A program made the translations under genes and the position numbers. Shown here piece by piece: positions 1 through 6,333 of a stretch of DNA of 23,868 bases (the stretch's first letter is position 1; every line of letters starts with the position of its first letter). Source of the DNA: JBMOLL01 sp049325415 (lineage in GTDB: Bacteria; Bacteroidota; Bacteroidia; Bacteroidales; GCA-2748055); assembly GCA_049325415.1 (NCBI GenBank), contig JBMOLL010000010.1:1-23868 (forward strand). Direction: 5' to 3'. The notes under the pieces were generated by a model. The model had not been told where the DNA came from and did not search any database. It worked only from the letters and a program-made list of their open reading frames with translations.

Positions 1-97
1 AGGTTCGAATACCTCAGAAAGTTTGCTCCCTGCTTTAAAAAGTCCAAAAAATCAGTCCGAAACTTAAAAAATTTAACCAATGTGCTAATTTTATTAA

Positions 98-126
98 TCC
101 TAAAATCCGAATTGCGGATTTTAGGA
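98..126. repeat. perfect 12-bp inverted repeat (hairpin)
   Basis: The arms at 98-109 and 115-126 are exactly complementary (TCCTAAAATCCG and its complement) around a 5-base AATTG loop. The outer part of the stem is an A-tract facing a T-tract, so it could act as a weak bidirectional terminator. No run of T follows the stem on either strand, so this is not a canonical intrinsic terminator. It could equally be part of a dispersed genomic repeat. It lies downstream of the last minus-strand gene of the envelope block. Confidence 0.6.
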
Positions 127-237
127 GTTATCGGAGACTTGAAGTAAAGCCCTTCGACAAAAAGTGAAATACCTGTCGCTTGTGAGAAGTGTTTTAGTCT
201 TTCAACCTCTGGCAGCCGAAGCCTTAGCGAAGGTTGC

Positions 238-291
238 CTCAAACTTAATCTTAGCCTCAATCTTAATCTCAACCTTAATCTCAGCCTCACC
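238..291. repeat. hexanucleotide tandem repeat, 9 units (consensus CTYARY)
   Basis: Nine consecutive degenerate hexamers (for example CTTAAT, CTCAAT, CTTAGC, CTCAGC) run without interruption and end one base before the stop codon of the CAP-like lipoprotein gene at 292-294. On the minus strand the purine-rich complement continues in that gene's frame. Beyond the TAA it would encode alternating small/hydrophobic and Glu/Lys residues, then reach a TGA near 205. No longer gene is supported. The rest of 1-237 holds only the hairpin at 98-126 and AT-rich sequence without a recognisable gene. Confidence 0.7.
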
Positions 292-780
292 TTATTCCAC
301 CAGCATCGCCAGGTAGGTCACATAGGCATTCCCGATAGAGTCGCTTTCAATACCAATGCCGCAGATGGAAACGTCGGAAAGAAGGGCCTGGTTGATGGCC
401 GAATCGGCAGTCATGGCTGAAAAGATCATGTCGGCTGTAATAGGGTTTACGCCGTCGGTAGGATAGAGCAGGACAACGGAAACATCATTCGTGCCTCCCC
501 AGTGGTCGTGGATCACTTCCCAGTGTTCCGCCAGTCCGGCCGTGCCTACATCCACCACACCATTGGCCATCTTGTATGAATAGAGCTGGGCTTCCTTCAC
601 CATGGTATCCAGGTTGACAGCAAGGGTGGAGCCATTCTCTGCCGCACGGTAATCGCGGATCTTCATGAACAGCATGTTTTCTATGGCCTTCATCTGGGTG
701 AAGGTCTGATTGTCGTCGCATGAACCGGTGATAAGCGACAGGACGATCAGTGAAAACAGCAGGGTGGCAGTCTTTTTCAT
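292..780 (-). CDS. CAP-superfamily-like (SCP) lipoprotein
   Basis: A 162-residue lipoprotein. The start at 780 is preferred over the upstream in-frame start at 936 because the extra 52 residues are arginine/proline-rich and overlap the neighbouring gene, while the 780 start gives a clean lipoprotein signal: KK, a hydrophobic core, then GSC with the lipidated Cys at residue 21. The mature part resembles the CAP/SCP fold: a helix carrying an HxxW-like patch (LAEHWEVIHDHW), a later helix with 'SAINQALLSDV', and a C-terminal GIGIES...YVTYLAML strand like the iGig...yvt strand of CAP proteins. CAP proteins are secreted and functionally diverse, so no substrate can be inferred. It lies 44 bp downstream of the ArsC-like gene and may be co-transcribed with it. 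The fold assignment is by pattern only. Confidence 0.72.
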   Translation of the reverse strand: MKKTATLLFSLIVLSLITGSCDDNQTFTQMKAIENMLFMKIRDYRAAENGSTLAVNLDTMVKEAQLYSYKMANGVVDVGTAGLAEHWEVIHDHWGGTNDVSVVLLYPTDGVNPITADMIFSAMTADSAINQALLSDVSICGIGIESDSIGNAYVTYLAMLVE

Positions 781-824
781 AGCCGTTTTTTTTAGGCCTT
801 TATACGGGAAAAGTAGCCTCAGGG

Positions 825-1166
825 TTACAGGAGGATGCCCATCTCTTCCGGGGGATCGCCAATAACCGCCTTTACCTGGCTCTCGACAATCGGACGGCGG
901 ATCAAAAAGGGATTTTCGGCGAGGATGCGGAGCCATTCATCTTCCGTGAAACTTTTCCCTTTCAGTTCTTTCCTGTACATCTCCTCCTGTTTGCGGACCA
1001 GATCCTCCGGTTTGATTTTCAGCTTCATGATCAGCCTGCGCAGTTCTTCCACAGTCAGTTTCTCCAAAAGGTAGTTCCGGGTCCTGAATGCTGTACCGGA
1101 CGATTTAAGAAATTCAAGCCCGGCCCTGCTTTTTTTGCAGCGCGGATTATGATAGATTGTCAGCAT
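825..1166 (-). CDS. ArsC/Spx-family protein (arsenate reductase-like, YffB type)
   Basis: A 113-residue protein of about the family's usual length. The N-terminal thioredoxin-fold strand-loop 'YHNPRCKKSR' places the active-site Cys at residue 10, as in glutaredoxin-dependent ArsC and Spx/YffB proteins. The C-terminal part carries 'NPFLIRRPIV', the conserved loop with the cis-Pro and an arginine that lines the oxyanion site in ArsC. It is a cytoplasmic thiol protein. True arsenate reductases usually sit in ars operons, but no arsB, arsR or acr3 gene is nearby. A general redox or Spx-like role is therefore as likely as arsenate reduction. The ATG at 1166 gives the canonical MLTIYHNP start. Confidence 0.88.
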   Translation of the reverse strand: MLTIYHNPRCKKSRAGLEFLKSSGTAFRTRNYLLEKLTVEELRRLIMKLKIKPEDLVRKQEEMYRKELKGKSFTEDEWLRILAENPFLIRRPIVESQVKAVIGDPPEEMGILL

Positions 1167-1226
1167 CTTTTTTGATGCAAGATAGGGATTCGGTCCTGTT
1201 AAGGCAAATATTCAGTGACGGGAGTG

Positions 1227-1349
1227 TCAGAAGAAATTATTCTTGATAATGCTCAGGAGGACCATCAGGAGGATGAGGCCACCGATAAAAATTAATAGTC
1301 CCCAGGTTCCGTAATTCCGGTTTTTCTTCGTTGCAGCTTCAGTGCTCAT
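1227..1349 (-). CDS. 40-residue single-pass membrane peptide
   Basis: An ATG at 1349 and TGA at 1227-1229 frame a 40-residue protein: a charged N-terminus (MSTEAATKKNRNYG), one hydrophobic segment at about residues 15-35 (Trp-Gly followed by Leu/Ile/Gly-rich sequence) and a short KNNFF tail. The N-terminal KK and the tail composition predict one transmembrane helix. It fills most of the gap between the cysteine-free membrane protein (51 bp upstream) and the ArsC-like gene (60 bp downstream) on the same strand. Bacteroidota genomes carry small membrane peptides of this sort, but I cannot name a function. The composition (Lys/Asn head, uninterrupted helix) makes chance unlikely. Confidence 0.62.
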   Translation of the reverse strand: MSTEAATKKNRNYGTWGLLIFIGGLILLMVLLSIIKNNFF

Positions 1350-1399
1350 AGGTATTTGTTTTTATTTGGACGAAAAAATGCAATGAAGTAACCGTCCGC

Positions 1400-2221
1400 T
1401 TATTGATTTATTTTCAGGACCACCAGCGCGCTGTCGGGGAGCGCACGGTAAAGGGTTTCGGCATTTCTGGCCGGTATTTCCATGGTGATGAGCGGGTGGT
1501 AATTCCTTTCCTTTTTATCGAACATGCCCTTCAGGTTTGCCTTTGTCCTGAGCCACCCGGCGCGAAGCATCAGGGCGCTTCTGGCGCGGTAATAGCCACG
1601 GGCTTCATGGTCGGACTGAAGAAGGGCAAGTGTGACATGGTTATCAAAAGAAAACAGAATCATCACCGGTCTGACGATGGTGGTGTCGGGCACGGTTTGC
1701 GGAGCAGAAGCTTCAAGTGTATCCCGCGGAGCCTGTTTGACGACAATGGGTTCCTTTTCCACGGTCGACCACTGGTGGGTGAGAATTGCAGGCTTCGACA
1801 TCAGTCCGGTTTTTGCTTCGGGCGGCAGATTACTGAACCAGCGGTCGGGCCTTATAAGCTCCGGTTTAATCGTGTAGACGTTAGTGCCCCCGAAGTTAAC
1901 GGCAAGCAAAGAATCGGGCAGGCTGATTTCCAGTGTAAAACGGTTGCTCCTGGCGGCTGCTGTCCACGAACCGATCCAGGCTTCTTCGTATTTCAGAGTC
2001 CTGAGCTCTTCCGAAGCGTAGATCAGGGGGACGATCTCCTGACCGAGCAGTGAATCACCGGCTGCAGTGAGCTCAGCTACTTTTTTTTTTGAAGAGCTGA
2101 CGGCGCTGATCGTAAAGAGCACCAGGAAGATCCCCAGCACTGCCAGCAGGAGGTCTCTTACCCTGATCTTTCGGATCGCGTTTCCAATCCGCTTCAGCAT
2201 CTCATCCAAAGTCTGGTTCAT
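1400..2221 (-). CDS. membrane-anchored protein of unknown function in the L,D-transpeptidase operon
   Basis: A 273-residue protein with a basic N-terminal helix, one transmembrane segment at about residues 23-42 (LLLAVLGIFLVLFTISAV) and a large extracytoplasmic part. I do not recognise the family. The last 25 residues ('AETLYRALPDSALVVLKI') resemble the final helix-strand of YkuD domains, as in its upstream neighbour ('DLYSVYITLEPGSKVFIF'). The protein contains no cysteine, so it cannot be an active L,D-transpeptidase. It starts 10 bp after the 259-residue transpeptidase stops, so the two are almost certainly co-transcribed, and it is probably a partner or a degenerate relative of those enzymes. 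A run of ten A (coding strand) at 2081-2090, just after the membrane segment, could cause slippage. Confidence 0.78.
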   Translation of the reverse strand: MNQTLDEMLKRIGNAIRKIRVRDLLLAVLGIFLVLFTISAVSSSKKKVAELTAAGDSLLGQEIVPLIYASEELRTLKYEEAWIGSWTAAARSNRFTLEISLPDSLLAVNFGGTNVYTIKPELIRPDRWFSNLPPEAKTGLMSKPAILTHQWSTVEKEPIVVKQAPRDTLEASAPQTVPDTTIVRPVMILFSFDNHVTLALLQSDHEARGYYRARSALMLRAGWLRTKANLKGMFDKKERNYHPLITMEIPARNAETLYRALPDSALVVLKINQ

Positions 2222-2231
2222 GTTGAATCAA

Positions 2232-3011
2232 TTAAAATATAAAAACTTTCGATCCCGGTTCAAGAGTGATGTAAACCGAATACAGATCATCATCATTCAG
2301 CCTCACACAGCCGTGCGTTACGGGCAATCCGAGGAAGCGTTTGTAGAGGGTGCCGTGGATCAGGTATCCGTCGCCCAGTGCAAGGGCATAATCTCCCAGA
2401 ACCCCGTATTCAAAGCGCGACGGATGGTTCTCCGACGGAATGGGTAAGCCTTCTTCTACAAAGGCCCAGTCGGGCTTTTTCCACACTGGAGCCTCTCTTT
2501 TACCCTGGATCCTGAACATCCCTTTCGGTGTTTTGAAGACCCATTGCTGATTCTCCCCTCCTTTCAGAAGGGTATAGCTGCCGGTGGAGCACATCCCGTC
2601 ACGGACAACGCGGTTCCCGCGGTAGAGGTAAAAATGGTTCTCATTGGTATTGATGACCAGGTAATTTCCACGGGCTTCAAGACGTTCGGCCTGGTATTGA
2701 GCGTTGCGGACCGAGCGCTGGGTGGAGGCCAGTTCTTTTTTCAGAAAGAGTTGTTGTTCTTCCGTAAGATTGCCTGCTATTTTGTTTGCCCGGGAGACCC
2801 TGTCGGCGAAAAACGGGGTGATCTCCAGGATCCACACAAAGAAGACAGCCAGTGTAAGCAGGGTTCCGAAGACAGCCAGGAGGGTCTTTTTGCTCCTTCC
2901 AAACCAGGAAGCAATGAAAACGCCGGTTTCCCTGAGCATGGATAGGTCCTTCCGGATGTGATCGGTCACAAAGCCGGTTGCTTTTTGCAGTATTTCAGTC
3001 CATTTATTCAT
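2232..3011 (-). CDS. L,D-transpeptidase (YkuD domain), membrane-anchored
   Basis: A 259-residue enzyme: cytoplasmic N-terminus, one transmembrane segment at about residues 43-62, a short coiled linker (about 75-112) and a YkuD catalytic domain from about 116 to the end. The catalytic signature is complete: His219 in 'IHGTLYK', then 'THGCVRLN' with His233, nucleophile Cys235 and Arg237. Family knowledge: these enzymes act in the periplasm on the diaminopimelate of peptidoglycan stem peptides, forming 3-3 crosslinks or linking proteins to the wall. It starts inside the end of the upstream transpeptidase gene (8-bp overlap), which implies translational coupling. Which reaction it performs cannot be read from the sequence. 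Confidence 0.93.
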   Translation of the reverse strand: MNKWTEILQKATGFVTDHIRKDLSMLRETGVFIASWFGRSKKTLLAVFGTLLTLAVFFVWILEITPFFADRVSRANKIAGNLTEEQQLFLKKELASTQRSVRNAQYQAERLEARGNYLVINTNENHFYLYRGNRVVRDGMCSTGSYTLLKGGENQQWVFKTPKGMFRIQGKREAPVWKKPDWAFVEEGLPIPSENHPSRFEYGVLGDYALALGDGYLIHGTLYKRFLGLPVTHGCVRLNDDDLYSVYITLEPGSKVFIF

Positions 3012-4116
3012 TGAGTAATTCCTCCAGCGGTTTGGTTGAACCGACGATTATTACGGGTGTACCTACCTTGCTTATCCGGTAGATCTTGTCTGCATCGCTG
3101 TCATTCAGTGCAACACAGCCATTGGTCCAGTCGAAACCCCTTCCCCCGTTCCCGTGGATCTCGACCGCTCCCCCGATGTCTTTTCCCCGGGGGATCCTGC
3201 CATTCTGCAGGTTGTCGGCATAACGCTGCTGATCTTCCTCGTTGGGATAGTTGATCAGCAGTGCCCTGTAATATTTTGTTTGTGAGCCCGAAAGGCGGGC
3301 TGTCACATGGTATTCCCCTTCCGGTGTGGCTTTATCGCCCTGGTGTTGCTTGTCGCCCAGCCAGTTGGTTCCCAGTTCCGCGTCAAACGTGTAAAGCAGG
3401 CGGCCTTTGGAATAAACAAGGCATTTATGGCCGATCTTGTCTACCACAATGGCGACCGACTGGTTTTTCTTGCTGGACCGGATCGCAGCATTCACCCATT
3501 TCTCCCATTTTTCAAAATCCCTGAAATAGCCTGTCAGCAGTGACTCGTTCTCCTGGAACAGTTTTTTGTAGGACTGCTCTGCCTGCAGGATCTGCCGGAG
3601 GGCGGCCGGATAGTCTTCCCTGTCATAGCTGATTCCTGCTTCGGTGAGCCGCAGGGAAGCGGTGGCATCCAGTTCTTTGAGTTTACCGGTGAGCGGCACG
3701 AGGCCGGTCCGTTTTCTGTGCACCTCCACATCTCTTTTAAGGGTGTCGATACGCTCCTTAATTTCCAGCTTCATCCTTCCCGATCCGACAGTTGAGGCAT
3801 TGGCGGCTAAAACAGCGACACCGGCGGCTTCTTCTGATAAACTGACCACCGCGTCGTAGTGGCGGAAAATCCTTAAGCGTTTATTTTCTTTTTTCCAGCC
3901 ATCCAGTGCCTGTTGGTAAAGGTCTTCGGCCTGGCCCAGGAGCTGGGGTGCATATTTCCCGGCACCTTTTTCCCTGGCTTCAGCGATGGCAGTGCGGGCT
4001 TTGTCAAGAGATGATCCCGGAGAAGTTTCTGCCAGGAAGATCCAGAGCAGCGCCATTAGTGTCAGCAGTCCAATGGCAGAGAGGGATACAATTTTTATGG
4101 ATTTCTTCACTTTCAA
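3004..4116 (-). CDS. L,D-transpeptidase with N-terminal helical domain (YkuD)
   Basis: A 370-residue protein: a signal anchor at about residues 7-29, a helical region (about 37-210) and a YkuD domain from about 218. The catalytic site is 'HGNGGRGFDWTNGCVALN', with His321 and nucleophile Cys334; the residue before GC is Asn rather than the usual His, a variant of the ErfK/YbiS-type motif. The first helical segment (from Asp38: D..A..A...A...GA..Y.P) matches, without gaps, the N-terminus of the lipoprotein encoded upstream and resembles DUF4398. The start is not ATG: TTG at 4116 or GTG at 4110 fit, which suggests lower translation than the lipoprotein. It overlaps the next transpeptidase gene by 8 bp. 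It likely works in the periplasm on peptidoglycan and possibly on the lipoprotein. Confidence 0.9.
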   Translation of the reverse strand: MKVKKSIKIVSLSAIGLLTLMALLWIFLAETSPGSSLDKARTAIAEAREKGAGKYAPQLLGQAEDLYQQALDGWKKENKRLRIFRHYDAVVSLSEEAAGVAVLAANASTVGSGRMKLEIKERIDTLKRDVEVHRKRTGLVPLTGKLKELDATASLRLTEAGISYDREDYPAALRQILQAEQSYKKLFQENESLLTGYFRDFEKWEKWVNAAIRSSKKNQSVAIVVDKIGHKCLVYSKGRLLYTFDAELGTNWLGDKQHQGDKATPEGEYHVTARLSGSQTKYYRALLINYPNEEDQQRYADNLQNGRIPRGKDIGGAVEIHGNGGRGFDWTNGCVALNDSDADKIYRISKVGTPVIIVGSTKPLEELLNE

Positions 4117-4125
4117 GGATCATTC

Positions 4126-4208
4126 AAAAAAAATAATTAACCGCAAAGGTTGCCGGGCCTGTCAACTTCACCTTCATTCAGCACGAAGGCCGGCAATGGT
4201 CTCTGCGG
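4126..4208 (-). terminator. candidate attenuator between lipoprotein and L,D-transpeptidase genes
   Basis: On the minus strand, 27 bp after the lipoprotein stop, an imperfect long stem forms between 4190-4208 and 4141-4156 (paired blocks CCGGCAA/TTGCCGG and CCGCA/TGCGG). A run of eight T follows (A-tract 4126-4133 on the plus strand) after a short AT spacer. The long loop and the spacer make it a less than ideal terminator. It could let most transcripts end after the abundant lipoprotein while a fraction reads through into the transpeptidases. Confidence 0.45.
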
Positions 4209-4235
4209 TCAATCCGGAAAACCCAACATGTAAGA

Positions 4236-4847
4236 TTATTTCCTTTTTGCTGCTGCTTTGTATTTTGCAATTACTTCGGTCAGTTCAGCTTTAATGGATT
4301 CAGCTTTCATTTTGGTAGCTGTGCTCTTGTTCTGTGCGCCAAGAAGGTCGCCGCTTTCAAGAAGACCGGCAGTTTCGGTAACGCTGGTTTCCAGTACGGC
4401 GATTTCGCCTTTGATGGCTTCCAGGGCTGCGGTGCCTTCTTTTCCTTTGGGAGCAGAAGCTACGAGAGCTTTGTTGTCAAGGATAAGCTGGTTGATTTCA
4501 CCGATCATGGTTTCAACGGCAGCTTTGATCTCCACTTTTTTAGCGGCGGTCTGTTCCTTAACCTGGCCGGCCAGGGTAACAACAGCTTCCAGTTTTGCTT
4601 TGGCTTCAGCGCTGCTTCCGAACAGTTTTGATTTCTGCTCTTCAACGGTCTGCAGGGCAACATTCAGAGAGTCCTGAAGGGCGGTGAAAGCTTCGGGAAG
4701 GTAGAGATCAGCACCTTCAATTTTTGCAGAATCAACAGCTACATTGGCTGCATCGATTTTTTCCTGCGGTACAGAGGAACATGAGGTCATTGCGACCACG
4801 AGACCAAGGGTTGCTAAACCCAGAATCAGATTCTTTTTCATTTTCAT
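4236..4847 (-). CDS. helical lipoprotein with C-terminal lysine (DUF4398-like; candidate Braun-type tether)
   Basis: A 203-residue protein with a lipoprotein signal (KMKK, hydrophobic core, 'MTSC', lipidated Cys23). The mature part is almost wholly helical, rich in Ala, Lys, Glu and Leu, with breaks at 'GADLYLPE' (about 46-53), 'LFGSS' (about 74) and 'APKGKEG' (about 131). The first 40 mature residues match the helical domain of the transpeptidase encoded next. The protein ends in 'AKYKAAAKRK'. E. coli Lpp also ends in a lysine (KYRK), whose side chain is joined to diaminopimelate by L,D-transpeptidases. The two transpeptidase genes immediately downstream make a similar wall-linked role plausible; this is inference. 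An alternative is a bundle-forming lipoprotein unrelated to linkage. A second in-frame ATG lies at 4841. Confidence 0.88.
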   Translation of the reverse strand: MKMKKNLILGLATLGLVVAMTSCSSVPQEKIDAANVAVDSAKIEGADLYLPEAFTALQDSLNVALQTVEEQKSKLFGSSAEAKAKLEAVVTLAGQVKEQTAAKKVEIKAAVETMIGEINQLILDNKALVASAPKGKEGTAALEAIKGEIAVLETSVTETAGLLESGDLLGAQNKSTATKMKAESIKAELTEVIAKYKAAAKRK

Positions 4848-4888
4848 TTTGCTTTTTAATGTTGAGGCTAACCGGTTTAAGGTCTTGA

Positions 4889-4914
4889 ACCTTTATCAGA
4901 TCATCCTCGATCTG
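4889..4914 (-). promoter_or_regulatory. structured 5' leader element of the lipoprotein gene
   Basis: The region just upstream of the lipoprotein start contains CAGATC-6 nt-GATCTG (4897-4914). A smaller stem AAGGT-5-ACCTT (about 4879-4893) lies closer to the gene. On the minus-strand transcript both would fold ahead of the start codon. Such leaders can stabilise abundant envelope mRNAs, but no function is shown. No convincing TAnnTTTG box was found for this gene; TACTTTTT on the minus strand around 4955-4965 is the nearest. Confidence 0.3.
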
Positions 4915-5006
4915 TTTTTAAATTAAAATTTCCATTAAGACGCCGGGAATTGAAAAAGTAACCTATCTGCATAAAAATTTTTTATAACCGTTAGCAAAAC
5001 CTTCAT

Positions 5007-5034
5007 TTTGTACTTCATTCTTTTTATACATTTG
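5007..5034 (+). promoter_or_regulatory. Bacteroidota-type promoter for the ECF sigma gene
   Basis: TACATTTG at 5027-5034 is a perfect TAnnTTTG -7 element, with TTTG at 5007-5010 upstream. The spacer of 16 nt is slightly shorter than the usual 17-23. The start codon is at 5053, giving a very short leader. Confidence 0.55.
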
Positions 5035-5052
5035 TTGCATACCACCTGAACT

Positions 5053-5625
5053 ATGGATAACCGGCCAGCCACCGTTTTGAATGATGACGAGCTTATTTCC
5101 TTGATTATCAAAGAACAGAAGCCGGAATATTTCGAGCAGCTTTACAGAAAGTATCACAGCAAGGTGCTGGATAAATGCTACGGGATGCTGAAGAACCGTG
5201 AGCAGGCTGAGGAATTTACAGAGGATATCTTTTCGAAGGTTTTTGAAAAGCTGTCGTCATTCAGCCACAGGTCGTCCTTTTCGTCGTGGTTATATTCGGT
5301 AACTTACAATCACTGTATCGACTATCTCCGGAATAAAAAGAAACTGCATTACCCGGAGTGGAACGCGCAGAACGAGCTGCCGGAGATCGTGGATGAGTCG
5401 GAAGAGGATCTATCCGGGATCAGGTATGACAACCTGCTGGTTATCCTGGAAAGGATCCACCCGGAGGAGAAAGCCCTGTTGCTGATGAAGTACCAGGATA
5501 ACCTTTCACTGCGGCAGATCGGCGCGGCGCTCAGGATCAGTGAAAGTGTGGCCAAGATGCGCATAAAAAGGGCCAAAGCCAGGGTTTTATATCTTTATAA
5601 AAAGGCCTATTCTTTTGAAAACTGA
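5053..5625 (+). CDS. ECF-family RNA polymerase sigma factor
   Basis: A 190-residue protein of typical ECF length. Region 2 spans about residues 24-95: 'YFEQLYRKYHSKVLDKCYGML', 'EFTEDIFSKVFEKL' and 'FSSWLYSVTYNHCIDYLRNKK', the -10 recognition and melting segment. Region 4 spans about 130-180, with the helix-turn-helix 'LSLRQIGAALRISESVAKMRIKRAKAR'. It recruits RNA polymerase to a dedicated promoter set. No membrane anti-sigma gene follows; the next gene encodes a small soluble protein. It is transcribed divergently from the lipoprotein/L,D-transpeptidase block across a 205-bp gap, so control of envelope genes is a reasonable guess. Confidence 0.95.
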   Translation: MDNRPATVLNDDELISLIIKEQKPEYFEQLYRKYHSKVLDKCYGMLKNREQAEEFTEDIFSKVFEKLSSFSHRSSFSSWLYSVTYNHCIDYLRNKKKLHYPEWNAQNELPEIVDESEEDLSGIRYDNLLVILERIHPEEKALLLMKYQDNLSLRQIGAALRISESVAKMRIKRAKARVLYLYKKAYSFEN

Positions 5626-5660
5626 AAACTGGCGTTACCTGGAAGGATTTTTACGTCAAA

Positions 5661-6077
5661 ATGAAAAGCAAGCTGATGGAGGAGTTAATTAAAAATATAT
5701 TTTCCGGAAGCGGGGTCAAGGCTCCCGGAGTTGTTGAGCAGGCTCTTTTCTCGCGCTTCGGAAATGAAGTGCTGAGTGTGGAATGGAGCCAGCGGGAGGA
5801 TTACTTTGAAGCTGTATTTTATTATGAACAGCTCGAGCATATTGCACGTTTCCTGGGCACCGGTTATCTGCTTGAATACCGGGTTAACCTTTCACCGGAG
5901 TCACTTCCGTCCACACAAAAGGAAAGCATCTCCACCCTGGGTGAAGTCATGAATGTTGTGGAGATCCACCGTTCCTCCGATCTGCTTTACGAAGTGATTG
6001 TTAGGGACTCCGATCTTGTGCGGTCTGAAGTGATCATCGACCGGGATGGCGTGCTTGTATCAAGTAGCCTGCTGTAA
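5661..6077 (+). CDS. small protein downstream of sigma factor (weakly PepSY-like), unknown function
   Basis: A 138-residue protein with no signal peptide or membrane segment, starting 35 bp after the sigma gene and probably co-transcribed. I do not recognise it firmly. The pattern 'VEQALFSRFGNEVLSVEWSQREDYFEAVFYYEQLEHIARFLGTGYLLEYRVNLSPESLP' follows the order seen in PepSY-like (DUF2874-type) repeats: a helix, a W-containing strand, a y-e-a-x-F strand, a G-x-L turn and an LP motif. Those are normally secreted, whereas this one seems cytoplasmic. It could be a regulatory partner of the sigma factor. Confidence 0.75.
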   Translation: MKSKLMEELIKNIFSGSGVKAPGVVEQALFSRFGNEVLSVEWSQREDYFEAVFYYEQLEHIARFLGTGYLLEYRVNLSPESLPSTQKESISTLGEVMNVVEIHRSSDLLYEVIVRDSDLVRSEVIIDRDGVLVSSSLL

Positions 6078-6079
6078 TC

Positions 6080-6262
6080 TTATGCCCCGAGTGCCTTCAG
6101 CGCTTCGTAAACAAGGAAGGCGGGCCATACCAGCGCTTTAAGAAAGCCCAGAACACCCATCCAGAAACAGGTGGCGGTTGAAATATAATATACGGCTGCT
6201 CCGATGAGCCCTAAACCGTAAACGGCTCCGGCAGGAGCGGTGTTTTTTGCGTCGGTTTTCAT
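6080..6262 (-). CDS. 60-residue two-helix membrane peptide
   Basis: A small protein with a soluble, charged N-terminus (MKTDAKNTAP) and two hydrophobic segments at about residues 12-31 (GAVYGLGLIGAAVYYISTAT) and 34-54 (WMGVLGFLKALVWPAFLVYEAL). The even spread of Gly, Trp and Tyr through both helices looks like a selected membrane protein, not a chance frame. Its stop lies 2 bp from the stop of the convergent plus-strand gene, with no room for a terminator between them. It is 71 bp downstream of the flavodoxin-like gene. Function unknown. Confidence 0.75.
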   Translation of the reverse strand: MKTDAKNTAPAGAVYGLGLIGAAVYYISTATCFWMGVLGFLKALVWPAFLVYEALKALGA

Positions 6263-6333
6263 TGATTTGGTTTTGTTCGTGCTATAAAGTTAAGATACTG
6301 CAGAGATTACCGCAAATATCGTGCTGGAAATTA

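Noticed and set aside
781..936. 52-residue N-terminal extension of the CAP-like lipoprotein
   Set aside because: It is Arg/Pro-rich, overlaps the end of the ArsC-like gene and would bury the lipoprotein signal. The ATG at 780 is the credible start.
825..1166. Arsenic-resistance operon
   Set aside because: Only an ArsC-fold protein is present; no arsenite efflux or ArsR gene lies nearby.
4897..4925. Hairpin plus T-run read as a plus-strand terminator
   Set aside because: No plus-strand gene lies upstream for it to terminate. It is better viewed as a structured leader of the minus-strand lipoprotein gene.
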